Origin: Bombella sp. ESL0385
GTDB lineage: Bacteria > Pseudomonadota > Alphaproteobacteria > Acetobacterales > Acetobacteraceae
Assembly: GCF_009725755.1 (NCBI RefSeq)
Contig: NZ_WNIJ01000001.1
Coordinates: forward strand, 558,001-622,000
Length of the DNA: 64,000 bases
Direction: 5' to 3'
The translations under genes were made by a program, and so were the position numbers. The notes under the pieces were generated by a model that saw only the letters and a program-made list of their open reading frames with translations, was not told where the DNA came from and searched no databases. Every line of letters starts with the position of its first letter. Within the stretch, counting starts at the first letter, position 1. Of the stretch, positions 55,342 through 64,000 are shown in pieces.

Positions 55342-58300
55342 ATGTCCAATTCACAAGGCACTGCTTTTCGCACACTTCTAGCGAGTTTTGATGAGGATGG
55401 GCAGGGCCATAAGACAGGCCAGCGGGACCGGGGCACGGGGTTTGAAAAACTGGCCCAAATTTATCTTCAGAATGAGCCGAAGTTTCAGGAATTATTCTCG
55501 GAGGTTTTGACCTTCGCAGATTGGGTTAAAAAATACATCCCCGGTGGTTCGGCGCGTGATACGGGGGTTGATCTTGTTGGTGTTATGCAGGATGGCTCCG
55601 GCTTTGAGGCCATTCAGGCCAAATTTTATAGCCCGGACCATACAATCTCCAAAAAGGAATTGGATAGCTTCATCGCGGCAAGCAATCGTGCGGACTTCAT
55701 CAGTCGTCGGATCATCGCTACAACGGGCAAGTGGGGTGATAACGCTAAGGCTACCATGCAGATGGTCGAGCCGCTCATCCATTTAACAACGCTTTCCGAC
55801 CTTGAAAATGCGGCCATAGATTGGAGCCAGTATTTCAAGACGGGTGAACCGACATTACTACCCCGCAAAACACCTCGTGAAGAACAGCAGGAAGCCATCG
55901 TAAAAACCGTCTCAACCTTGAAGGGGGGGACTATAGAACATCCTACTAAAGGTCGCCTTCTTATGGCTTGTGGAACGGGCAAGACCTTTACATCCCTCAA
56001 AATTGCGGAAAATCTCGCAGGCAAAGGGAAGGTTGTTCTGTTTTTAGCGCCATCGCTTCATCTTGTGTCTCAGACATTGACGGAATGGACGCAGCAATCT
56101 GCTATTAAGTTGTCCTGCTTTGCCGTTTGCTCAGATAGCGAAGTGGGTAAAAAACGTGATGATGTTGGACGGGTGGAAAATGACTTGGATTACCCCGCCA
56201 CTACCGATGCCCTCGGCCTGACAAACGCCCTTACCAAAGCGCGTTCTGCTAAAGATGCTGATGAGCGGATGATCGTCATCTTTTCGACCTATCATTCTTC
56301 GCCTGTTATTGGGGAGGCGCAGAAGCTTGGTTTGCCTGCTTTGGACCTCGTCATATGCGATGAGGCGCACCGTACGAGCGGTGCTAAAAGGCGAGATGAA
56401 GAGACAAAGGCCTTCCAGTTCATTCATCAGCCGGACGGCATAAAACGGGCGCGCACTCTTTTTATGACGGCAACGCCGCGTATCTTCTCATCCGACGCGT
56501 TGGAGAAGGCCAAGGATGCCGATACAACCTTGTATTCCATGGATGATGAGGAGCTATATGGCCCCATTATTCATGAAATCTCTTTTGCTGAGGCGGTGAA
56601 GAAGGAGCGTCTCTGCCCCTATAAGATTGTTGTTCTCGGTGTGTCAGAGAGCGATGTGGCGGAGTTCGTCCCCAGTACCTTGTCTGATAAAGATAATAAC
56701 ATCACGTTGGATGTCGCCTCGCGTATTATTGGTGCATGGAAGGGCCTCTCCCGTGATGATATGCGAGGTGAGGATGAGACACGCCCGATGCATAGGGCGG
56801 TGGCTTTTTGCTCTACGATTGATCCGTCTAAAAAACGTAGCGGCAATGTTGCCTCCCGTGTGATTGAGAAGGGGTTCTCCGATGTTGTGGAGGAGTACCG
56901 TAAGCGCAAGAGTAAGCTACCAGAAGAGGCAGCCAAGAAGGAAAAGCCTGGGGCTTATTGCGAGATTAGGCATGTTGATGGCGGGATGAACGCTGCCGAA
57001 AAAAGCGCACGGCTGGACTGGTTGAAGGATGATGCCCCACCCTTTATTGATGAAGATGGGAAAGAACGGGAGGTCTGTCGTATCCTCTCTAATGTGCGTT
57101 GCTTGTCTGAGGGGGTGGATGTCCCCGCATTGGATGCCGTGGTGTTTTTAGCTCCTAGCAGCAGCGAGGTGGATGTTGTTCAGTCCGTAGGGCGGGTGAT
57201 GCGCCGTGCGCCGGGTAAGAAACGTGGCTATATCATTATTCCCGTTGTGGTGCCGCATGGTTATACGGCTGATGAATATTTCGCTAAAGGGTCATCAGGC
57301 TTTCGTACGGTTTGGATGGTTCTTCAGGCCCTCCGAGCGCATGATTCTTCTTTGGATGATGAGCTAGACCGTGTGAATCTTGGTGGCCAGCTGGACTATA
57401 CGAAGATGGAAGTCGTATGCGTCTCAGCTCGTATTCCAGCTAAAAAGAAAAAGGGCAAAGCTGAATCCGCCGCCAATAGTGTGAATAAACATCTCAATGG
57501 TCAGGGTGCGGATGAACGTGCCTCTGAGGAGGAGATTACCGATTACGGCCAGCAGCTTGTCATGCAATATGGCCAGCGGGAAAAGCTGGCTGATGCGCTT
57601 TATGCTCGTATTGTGCAGAAGGTTGGCAATCGTAATCCCTTTGCTCGGTGGTCTAAAGACGTCAAACGCATTGTGGACCGGCATATTATTAGCATCACCC
57701 GCCTTTTGGATGGTCAGCTCCCCCTTGGGGCCGAGCATGATGCAGAACGTACCCTGCAAGACGCATCCGCCAGGGCCCGGAAGGTCTTTGACAAGCTAAA
57801 GGCGGAAATCCACGCCTCTATCAACCCGAACGTCCCGGATAGTGACATCATCGAGATGCTAGGCCAGCACCTTGTGACAGGCCCGGTTTTTGATGCTCTT
57901 TTTGGGGAAAATGGTGGTCATAGCTCCAACCCCATGACACAAGCTCTTGATGCCGTCACGCAGGAGCTTTACGCCAACGGCTTGACGAAGGAACAACAAG
58001 GGCTGGAGAGCTTTTATGACAGCATCCGTGCCCGCCTGAAGGATGCCAGCCCGGAGAGCCGACAGGCCCTGACCATCCAGCTTTATGATGATTTCTTCCG
58101 AGAGGCCTTCAAAAAACAAGCTGATAAGCTGGGCATTGTCTTTACACCGGTCCCCGTGGTGGATTTTATCATCCGCTCTGTTGAGCATGTGCTTCAGACG
58201 CAGTTTGGCTGTGGCATGGGGGATGAGAACGTCTCGGTTTTGGACCCCTTTACCGGTACTGGCAGCTTTATCGCCCGCTTGATTGACCTGCGGCAACGTC

Positions 58301-60600
58301 AGGCCGATGGTAGTGAGGGAGACTACATCATCCCTACTGAAAAACTGGCTGCCAAATATGAGGCCGCCGGGAAAGAAGATGCCATCCTTGGCAAGCCCGG
58401 CCTTTGGGCCAATGAGCTTGTCTTGCTCGCTTATTACGTAGCGGGTATTAATATCGCGACCTCTTATACCGCCCGTACAGGCAAACAAGCACCCTTTGGT
58501 GGCCTCTGCCTAACAGACACGTTTAATCTGACAGAGCATGTCCAGACAGATAGAACCCTGCATGACGGCATGGGAGGATACCTGAAAGGCAATAGTGACC
58601 GCATCCTTGCACAGGAGAGTGCTCCCATCCGGGTGATTATGGGCAACCCACCTTATTCTGCGGGGGCTAGTAAAGCCGGACAGGCTCAGAATGATAAATA
58701 TGAATATCTCGATAAGCGGATTGAGGAGACTTACGCTAGAGCCTCTAGGGCCGTTAGGAAAGCTGCTCTTTATGATAGTTATATCCGCAGTATTCGTTGG
58801 GCTTCTGATCGCATAGGTGAACAAGGCGTCATAGGGTTTGTGACCAATGCAGGCTTCATAGATAGTGCTGCCAGTACTGGCCTCCGTAACGCTTTGGAAA
58901 GTGAATTTTCCGAAATCTGGATTTTCCATCTGCGTGGGAATGCGCGGACATCAGGTGAACAACGACGGCAAGAAAAGGATAATATTTTTGGACAGGGAAG
59001 CCGGGCTCCAGTTGCCATCACCATTCTAGTTCGAAAGAAAACTCATACAGGCAAAGGCCAAATCCATTTCTGCGATATTGGTGACTACCTTTCAGCGCAG
59101 GAGATATATGCCCGGGCCGGGGCAGAGCTGAGCAACGCTCCGGAAACAGACAAGTTCCATTGGCTGCATCGCTTTGGGTCTATCGCAGCGATCCCGAGCG
59201 AGGCCTTAGATGCAGGGAAAGAGACCAACCCTGATGGTACGTTCCGCCGCTGGCAGACATTGACACCTGATGAGCATGGCGACTGGTTAAACCAGAGAGA
59301 TGATAGCTTCTCAGTCTTTATGACAATGGGCAGTAAAAAAGGTGAAAAGGGGATTCTTTCATTATTTTCCAATGGAGTAGTTACAGCCCGTGATGCTTGG
59401 GTTTGGAACTTCTCTCGTGAGCGTATTCAGCAGAGTGTAGAGCAACAAGTTGCGACTTATGAAGCTGAGCGGGAACGGCTCAATGAGCTTTTGCCTCATG
59501 GCAAGAAAGAGGCTCGGTTAAATGAACTGAAACGTTCTCCTGATTTTGAGACAACGGCACTGAGCTGGACAAGAGCCCTGCAAAACGATGTGGTACGGGA
59601 TAAGCCATTATTCATTTCCGATGGGGAGGTACGTACTGGCATGTACCGTCCTTTTACGAAGGAGGTTTTTTTCTTTAGTCGCAGGCTGAATGAAATGGTC
59701 TATCAACTTCCCCAACTCTTTCCAGAAGTGGGGATGGAGAATAAGGTGATTTGTGTAACAGGAAATAGTGCTTCAGATTTCTCTGCAATCATGATGGACT
59801 ATATACCTGATTACAATTTGTTACAGGCTGGGGCCCAGTGCTTCCCCCTCTATCATTATGAACCCATAAAAACTATACAGCCTGAAGGGGATATGTTTGA
59901 AGGGATGGAGGAGCCAGCTGCGGCTCGTTACAAAAAGAAAAGAGCCATCACGCCGGAGGGCATGGCCTATTTCCGTAAAGCATGGCCCAAGGCGCAGTTT
60001 GATGAAGAAGATGTGTTCTATTACATCTATGGTCTGCTTCATGCCCCGGATTATCGCAGCCATTACGCCACCAGTCTCTCCAAGGAACTCCCCCGTATCC
60101 CTTGCGTAAAGACGGAAGATGACTTCTGGGCGTTCTCCAAAGCAGGACGGGCGCTTGCGGAGCTTCATTTGGGGTATGAGGCGGCGGTGCCTTATTTCGC
60201 GCTGGATGATGCGACGCATGTGCATATCAAAACCAAAGCGGGCCTTACGGAGGAGCAGCTTTATCGTGTCGAGAAGATGGCCTTTGCCAAAACCCGTGGT
60301 GAGGATGGCAAGCGCATCCCTGACAAAACCCACCTGATTTATAATAATCACATCGAGATTACAGGTATTCCGCTGGAAGCCTATGAATATCAGGTCAATG
60401 GCAAATCTGCTCTTGAGTGGGTCATGGATCGTCAGCAGGTCAAGACTGATAAACGCTCCACCATCACCAATGATCCGAACGATTGGGCTCTTGCCGAAGC
60501 TCAAGACCCTAAATGGCCCCTCTTGCTCTTTTTAAAAGTGTTGCATGTGGCATTAGAGACGAGAGAGGTGCTAGCTATGTTGCCTAAGATGGCGTTGTGA
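55342..60600 (+). CDS. Single-polypeptide restriction-modification enzyme (type ISP-like)
   Basis: A 1752-residue protein combining nuclease, helicase and methyltransferase, as in the type ISP enzymes LlaGI and LlaBIII. Order seen: an Mrr-like PD-(D/E)xK nuclease near residues 70–95 (GVDLVGV, EAIQAKFY); then a superfamily 2 translocase with Walker A MACGTGKTFTS near 208, DEAHRTSG near 339, TATPRIF, and RVMRRAPGKKRG. A coupler follows, then a gamma-class N6-adenine methyltransferase with motif I DPFTGTGSF near 967 and motif IV NPPYSAG near 1102. A C-terminal target-recognition region completes it. ATG 55342 (SNSQGTAF) is preferred; ATG 55324 is possible. No frameshift is visible. Confidence 0.92.
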   Translation: MSNSQGTAFRTLLASFDEDGQGHKTGQRDRGTGFEKLAQIYLQNEPKFQELFSEVLTFADWVKKYIPGGSARDTGVDLVGVMQDGSGFEAIQAKFYSPDHTISKKELDSFIAASNRADFISRRIIATTGKWGDNAKATMQMVEPLIHLTTLSDLENAAIDWSQYFKTGEPTLLPRKTPREEQQEAIVKTVSTLKGGTIEHPTKGRLLMACGTGKTFTSLKIAENLAGKGKVVLFLAPSLHLVSQTLTEWTQQSAIKLSCFAVCSDSEVGKKRDDVGRVENDLDYPATTDALGLTNALTKARSAKDADERMIVIFSTYHSSPVIGEAQKLGLPALDLVICDEAHRTSGAKRRDEETKAFQFIHQPDGIKRARTLFMTATPRIFSSDALEKAKDADTTLYSMDDEELYGPIIHEISFAEAVKKERLCPYKIVVLGVSESDVAEFVPSTLSDKDNNITLDVASRIIGAWKGLSRDDMRGEDETRPMHRAVAFCSTIDPSKKRSGNVASRVIEKGFSDVVEEYRKRKSKLPEEAAKKEKPGAYCEIRHVDGGMNAAEKSARLDWLKDDAPPFIDEDGKEREVCRILSNVRCLSEGVDVPALDAVVFLAPSSSEVDVVQSVGRVMRRAPGKKRGYIIIPVVVPHGYTADEYFAKGSSGFRTVWMVLQALRAHDSSLDDELDRVNLGGQLDYTKMEVVCVSARIPAKKKKGKAESAANSVNKHLNGQGADERASEEEITDYGQQLVMQYGQREKLADALYARIVQKVGNRNPFARWSKDVKRIVDRHIISITRLLDGQLPLGAEHDAERTLQDASARARKVFDKLKAEIHASINPNVPDSDIIEMLGQHLVTGPVFDALFGENGGHSSNPMTQALDAVTQELYANGLTKEQQGLESFYDSIRARLKDASPESRQALTIQLYDDFFREAFKKQADKLGIVFTPVPVVDFIIRSVEHVLQTQFGCGMGDENVSVLDPFTGTGSFIARLIDLRQRQADGSEGDYIIPTEKLAAKYEAAGKEDAILGKPGLWANELVLLAYYVAGINIATSYTARTGKQAPFGGLCLTDTFNLTEHVQTDRTLHDGMGGYLKGNSDRILAQESAPIRVIMGNPPYSAGASKAGQAQNDKYEYLDKRIEETYARASRAVRKAALYDSYIRSIRWASDRIGEQGVIGFVTNAGFIDSAASTGLRNALESEFSEIWIFHLRGNARTSGEQRRQEKDNIFGQGSRAPVAITILVRKKTHTGKGQIHFCDIGDYLSAQEIYARAGAELSNAPETDKFHWLHRFGSIAAIPSEALDAGKETNPDGTFRRWQTLTPDEHGDWLNQRDDSFSVFMTMGSKKGEKGILSLFSNGVVTARDAWVWNFSRERIQQSVEQQVATYEAERERLNELLPHGKKEARLNELKRSPDFETTALSWTRALQNDVVRDKPLFISDGEVRTGMYRPFTKEVFFFSRRLNEMVYQLPQLFPEVGMENKVICVTGNSASDFSAIMMDYIPDYNLLQAGAQCFPLYHYEPIKTIQPEGDMFEGMEEPAAARYKKKRAITPEGMAYFRKAWPKAQFDEEDVFYYIYGLLHAPDYRSHYATSLSKELPRIPCVKTEDDFWAFSKAGRALAELHLGYEAAVPYFALDDATHVHIKTKAGLTEEQLYRVEKMAFAKTRGEDGKRIPDKTHLIYNNHIEITGIPLEAYEYQVNGKSALEWVMDRQQVKTDKRSTITNDPNDWALAEAQDPKWPLLLFLKVLHVALETREVLAMLPKMAL

Positions 60601-60627
60601 GAGAAAGACAACGGTAAGAGGCTAGCA

Positions 60628-60647
60628 AGGGGCTGAAATACGCCCCT
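60628..60647 (+). terminator. Hairpin after the R-M gene
   Basis: AGGGGC / GCCCCT 6-bp stem with an 8-base loop, 28 bases after the R-M stop, before the convergent tRNA. There is no clean T-run. Confidence 0.4.
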
Positions 60648-60674
60648 AACGTCTTTGCTTTTAGGACTGTTGGA

Positions 60675-60751
60675 TGGTGGACCCGGCGCGATTCGAACGC
60701 GCGACCTTTGCCTTCGGAGGGCAACGCTCTATCCAGCTGAGCTACGGGTCC
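60675..60751 (-). tRNA. tRNA-Arg (anticodon CCG)
   Basis: Read on the minus strand, the gene starts GGACCCG, has the D-arm GCTCAGCTGGATAGAGC, an anticodon loop CTCCGAA (anticodon CCG, reading CGG), and the T-arm with TTCGAATC. The acceptor strand CGGGTCC is followed by discriminator A and an encoded CCA. All arms pair. Its 3' end points towards the R-M gene, the orientation commonly used by integrating islands. Confidence 0.96.
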
Positions 60752-60818
60752 GCTGGTCGTTCTTTTAACGGGAAGTTGCTGTTTTGCCTAGCCCTTGTGG
60801 CCTCTTTTTTCATCTATA

Positions 60819-61799
60819 TCAGCGTGTTTCTTTCAGCCAAAGCCACATGGTGGCAGCATTATCCCCGCCGGAGGGGAGGAAATGCCCCGGCTGCTCAAGC
60901 CATGAGAGAATGTCTCGGGCAGGGCGGTTCTGCGGCTCGCGGGAGATGAGGTGATAGCCATGGGGGAGTTCATCTAGCCGGAGGAGGCCTTGGGGTGATC
61001 TCTGGATAAGGTGACGTGTGGCAGAGGCGGGGACAAATTGGTCGCGATCACCCCATATCAGTAAGGTGGGTGTGTGTAGTTTTGGGGTCTCTTGGGCAGC
61101 ATGGCTCATCAGATGCGTTAGTCCCCGGAGGGCGTGGACGGTTGTGCCATGGCGGGTGAGAGGGTCGAAAAACATGCGACGGAGGGCTTTGATATTGCGC
61201 GTTGCAATATGGTGGCCCGGCATATGGGCCCCTGTTAGGCGGGCTTGAGGGGTGATGAGATTCCAGCCCTCCAAAAGGCTTTGCCATGGCTGGCCTAATG
61301 TCATGATGGCTGGGGCGAGGAGGATTAACCCGGTGGGGTGGGGGGCATGCAGTGCGGTGCTGGTGAGAAGGGCAATAGCACCCCCCATGCTCTCGCCCAT
61401 TAGGTAAAGCGGTTGCTTGGGCCATTGCTGATGGCACCATTGGGCCTCTGTTACGCTATCAGCAATGAGGCGTTGGGTGTTGCTCCATGTCCGTGGTGTG
61501 GGGAAGGCCCCAAAGCCGCGTATATCAGGGGCAACGATGAGGAACCCAGCCTGCGTTAAGGGTGGTGCCATAACCTCCCACGCATCGCGGCTATCCCCAA
61601 AGCCGTGAAAGGCCAGAATCACCCCGCGTAGGGGCTTGTTTTGGGGTGGCGTGTAAAGCCGTATGGGCGCACCCTTCCCATCGGAGAGCGGGAGGGAGAG
61701 GCTCGCGGGGATGAAGGCGGATTCTGTAGGGCTGTGAGGCCATGTTTCCGGGCGCGGCCCCGTGCTGCACCCTGTGAGACATAGCGCATAACAGAGCAT
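60819..61799 (-). CDS. Alpha/beta-hydrolase lipoprotein (monoacylglycerol-lipase-like)
   Basis: A serine hydrolase with the alpha/beta fold, related to lysophospholipases/monoacylglycerol lipases. The start is uncertain: the frame is open back to 62003, across the polA start on the other strand. ATG 61799 gives a 326-residue lipoprotein with signal MLCYALCLTGC (lipobox Cys). Core motifs are the oxyanion region LAFHGFGDSRDAWEV, nucleophile elbow MGESMGGAIAL, acid in WGDRDQFVP and His in PHGYHL. No ribosome-binding site is clear. It is divergent from polA. Confidence 0.82.
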   Translation of the reverse strand: MLCYALCLTGCSTGPRPETWPHSPTESAFIPASLSLPLSDGKGAPIRLYTPPQNKPLRGVILAFHGFGDSRDAWEVMAPPLTQAGFLIVAPDIRGFGAFPTPRTWSNTQRLIADSVTEAQWCHQQWPKQPLYLMGESMGGAIALLTSTALHAPHPTGLILLAPAIMTLGQPWQSLLEGWNLITPQARLTGAHMPGHHIATRNIKALRRMFFDPLTRHGTTVHALRGLTHLMSHAAQETPKLHTPTLLIWGDRDQFVPASATRHLIQRSPQGLLRLDELPHGYHLISREPQNRPARDILSWLEQPGHFLPSGGDNAATMWLWLKETR

Positions 61800-61917
61800 G
61801 AGAGGGAGAAATACAGCCTTATCGGCATGTGAGGCGTTTTTAAAGCGGCGGAAATCCGCTAGAGAGAGCCTATAGAGCAAAAGTAACGTGCCCAATATGG
61901 CAAGGGAGAGGGACGGC

Positions 61918-64000
61918 GTGACGTCAAAAAACACACATCTGGTTTTGGTGGATGGTTCTGGCTTCATCTTCCGTGCCTTTTTTGCCATCCCCCCGATGAC
62001 CAACCCGGAGGGTGTGCCTGTTAATGCCGTTTATGGCTTTACCAATATGCTCTCACGCCTCATTAAGGAGCATGAGGGCCAGCCTATGGCTGTCATCTTC
62101 GATGCAGGGCGCAAAACATTCCGTAACGATATTTATCCCGAATATAAAGCCCATCGGCCAGAGCCGCCGGAGGATTTACGCCCGCAGTTCGACCTCATTC
62201 GCCAAGCGACGGACCAATTCGGCATCCCCGCGATTGAGCTACCCGGCTGGGAGGCGGATGACCTCCTAGCAACTTATGCGCGGCTGGTGGTGGAGCAAGG
62301 CGGGAGTTGCACCATCATTTCCTCCGATAAAGACCTCATGCAGCTTGTGCGTGAGGGGGTGATGCTGAAGGACCCGATGAAGCAAAAGCCCATCGGCCTA
62401 GCGGAGGTTGAAGCGAAGTTCGGTGTAACGCCTGATAAAGTGGTGGATGTGCAAGCCCTCATGGGGGATTCTACCGATAATGTGCCGGGTGTGCCGGGCA
62501 TTGGCCCAAAAGGGGCGGCACAGTTGATTAATGAATATGGCTCGCTAGAGGCGGTGTTGGAGGCCGCACCGGGGATGAAGCCTTCTAAAAGGCGGCAGAA
62601 CCTGATTGACCATGCCGAGGGGGCCCGTATTTCCCGCCAGTTGGTTTTATTAGCGGATGATGTCGCTGTGCCGACCCCGGTTGATGAGCTACGTCCCCGC
62701 GAACCTGATGCCGAGACGTTGCGGCATTGGCTGGAGAGCATGGGCTTCTCCTCCATTCTTCAGCGCATGGGTTTTGGGGGCAAGGCCCGCTCGCCAGCGC
62801 GGCATAAGCCTGATGTGAGCCCAGCCTCTAGTGGCGAGGCTGAGGTGGAGGGCGATATGGTGCCTCGCAGTGAGGCTCCTTTTGGCCCTTATGAGACGGT
62901 GACAACGCAGGAGGCACTTCAACAATGGGTGGAGGCTGCTTATAAGGCTGGGTTCGTTGCGGTGGATACGGAAACAACGGGCCTGAATGCACGCACGGCG
63001 GAGATTGTTGGTTTGTCTCTCGCGATTGCACCGGGGAAGGCGTGCTATGTGCCGTTCCGTCATGAAGGCACGTTGGAGGCTCCTGTTGGGGAGCAGCTCG
63101 CTGTAAAAGATGCGCTCGCCCTGCTTGCCCCATTGATGGCTGATGAGGCGGTGTTGAAGATTTTCCAGAACGCGAAATATGACCTCACGATTTTGCGCCG
63201 TGCGGGATTGGAGGTTATTACGCCGCTGGATGATACGATGCTGCTGTCTTACGCGCAGTCTGCTGGGGCGCATGGGCAGGGGATGGATGAGCTCTCCCGC
63301 CTGCATTTAGACCATACGCCCATCTCGTATGATGATGTTACGGGCACGGGGCGGAATCGCATCGCCTTTACGCAAGTTCCGTTGGATAAAGCAACCGCTT
63401 ATGCGGCGGAAGATGCGGATGTAACATTGCGTTTGTGGAAGATATTGCGCCTGACCTTACCACGGCAGAAAGCCACCGCCTTGTATGAGGAGATGGAGCG
63501 TCCCCTTATCACCGTGCTGGAGGGGATGGAGGACGCTGGCATCCGTGTGGATGCGGAGGAATTGCGCCGTCTCTCGGAAGATTTCGCAACACGCATGGCG
63601 GAGATGGAGGAGGGGATTTATGACCGCGCTGGGCGGCCCTTTAATATTGGCTCGCCTAAACAATTAGGGGAAATCCTGTTTGATGAGATGGGTCTGCCGG
63701 GGGGCAAGCGGACGAAAACCGGCGCATGGGGGACAGATTCCCGCGTGTTGGAGGAGCTTGCTGTACAAGGGCACGATTTACCAACGGCTATCCTAAATTG
63801 GCGGCGTTTGGCAAAGCTGAAATCCACCTATGCGGATGCGCTGCTTAAGCTGATGGAGCCGAAGACCCAGCGTGTGCATACGACCTTCCAGATGACGACA
63901 ACCACAACAGGGCGGCTTTCCTCCAATGAGCCGAACTTGCAGAATATTCCCATCCGCACGGAGGAAGGGGCGCGTATTCGGCGGGCTTTTGTGGCAGCAC
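61918..64000 (+). CDS. polA: DNA polymerase I, N-terminal part (3' end outside window)
   Basis: Starts at a GTG preceded by AAGGGAGAGGGA and stays open to the end of the window, about 694 residues. The 5'-3' exonuclease domain is intact (LVLVDGSGFIFRAFFAIPP, WEADDLLATYA, SSDKDLMQL, MGDSTDNVPGVPGIGPKGA). The 3'-5' exonuclease domain keeps its DTETTG motif (FVAVDTETTGLNA), FQNAKYDLTIL and YAAEDADVTLRLW, so proofreading should be active. The polymerase domain begins with TTTTTGRLSSNEPNLQNIPIR and is cut off by the window edge. It works in Okazaki-fragment processing and repair. Confidence 0.97.
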   Translation, partial: MTSKNTHLVLVDGSGFIFRAFFAIPPMTNPEGVPVNAVYGFTNMLSRLIKEHEGQPMAVIFDAGRKTFRNDIYPEYKAHRPEPPEDLRPQFDLIRQATDQFGIPAIELPGWEADDLLATYARLVVEQGGSCTIISSDKDLMQLVREGVMLKDPMKQKPIGLAEVEAKFGVTPDKVVDVQALMGDSTDNVPGVPGIGPKGAAQLINEYGSLEAVLEAAPGMKPSKRRQNLIDHAEGARISRQLVLLADDVAVPTPVDELRPREPDAETLRHWLESMGFSSILQRMGFGGKARSPARHKPDVSPASSGEAEVEGDMVPRSEAPFGPYETVTTQEALQQWVEAAYKAGFVAVDTETTGLNARTAEIVGLSLAIAPGKACYVPFRHEGTLEAPVGEQLAVKDALALLAPLMADEAVLKIFQNAKYDLTILRRAGLEVITPLDDTMLLSYAQSAGAHGQGMDELSRLHLDHTPISYDDVTGTGRNRIAFTQVPLDKATAYAAEDADVTLRLWKILRLTLPRQKATALYEEMERPLITVLEGMEDAGIRVDAEELRRLSEDFATRMAEMEEGIYDRAGRPFNIGSPKQLGEILFDEMGLPGGKRTKTGAWGTDSRVLEELAVQGHDLPTAILNWRRLAKLKSTYADALLKLMEPKTQRVHTTFQMTTTTTGRLSSNEPNLQNIPIRTEEGARIRRAFVAA

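Noticed and set aside
60674-60949. Plus-strand frame over the tRNA, starting MVDPARFERATFAFGG
   Set aside because: Its beginning is the reverse strand of tRNA-Arg and its remainder lies over the hydrolase gene; this is a well-known spurious translation of tRNA sequence.
61800-62003. N-terminal extension of the hydrolase across the polA start
   Set aside because: The extension begins inside polA coding sequence; the shorter start yields a standard lipoprotein signal, although its ribosome-binding site is not obvious.
1-64000. CRISPR array, insertion sequence or prophage
   Set aside because: No regularly spaced repeats, transposase, integrase or phage structural genes were seen on either strand.

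Overview
The window reads as chromosomal DNA from an acetic acid bacterium (Alphaproteobacteria, Acetobacteraceae). The strongest pointers are a fused transaldolase/phosphoglucose isomerase gene inside a tkt–tal-pgi–gnd–pgl–rpiA–gntK cluster of the kind known from Gluconobacter, a CtrA-family response regulator, and exported sugar-oxidation proteins with twin-arginine signals. A Bombella/Saccharibacter/Gluconobacter-type organism is plausible, but the genus is inference. Both ends cut genes: secA (3' part) on the left and polA (5' part) on the right.

Layout. 1–4.6 kb: end of secA, yebC, ruvC-ruvA-ruvB with overlapping stops and starts, and a YbgC thioesterase, closed by a strong terminator. 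4.6–9.85 kb: the Tol-Pal envelope system (tolQ, tolR, tolA, tolB, pal, terminator, cpoB). 9.8–14.8 kb: tilS, ftsH, glmM. 14.8–19.4 kb, minus strand: a CtrA homologue whose phospho-acceptor aspartate is replaced by alanine, then the group ankyrin protein–hisC–M29 aminopeptidase–unknown protein. 19.7–28.6 kb: the pentose-phosphate/gluconate operon, which has everything needed to take gluconate or 6-phosphogluconolactone into the pentose phosphates, but no zwf in the window.

28.7–37.1 kb: a GT61 glycosyltransferase with a probable beta-trefoil tail, a HerA-like ATPase overlapping a flavoprotein, panC, glycerol dehydrogenase, and a globin-coupled chemotaxis-type sensor. 37.4–42.7 kb: an orphan acidic protein, a short AspT-type exchanger next to an exported L-asparaginase, a Tat-exported gluconolactonase, and a GIY-YIG/DUF4357 protein. 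42.7–49.5 kb: gpmA, an HdeD-like membrane protein, a tandem array of four secreted IalB-like paralogues (one broken by an in-frame stop), proA and a Tat-signal SDR. 49.7–53 kb: two tandem, closely related porin-like outer-membrane proteins. 53–64 kb: an amino-acid permease, a small EamA protein, a 1752-residue single-polypeptide restriction-modification enzyme beside a tRNA-Arg(CCG) gene, a lipoprotein hydrolase and the start of polA.

The most unusual items are the CtrA homologue with Ala at position 51, the IalB-like array with its decayed member, the duplicated porin-like pair, and the single-chain R-M enzyme beside the tRNA. I saw no CRISPR array, transposase, integrase or rRNA. All family calls come from reading motifs in the translated sequence; no database search was run.
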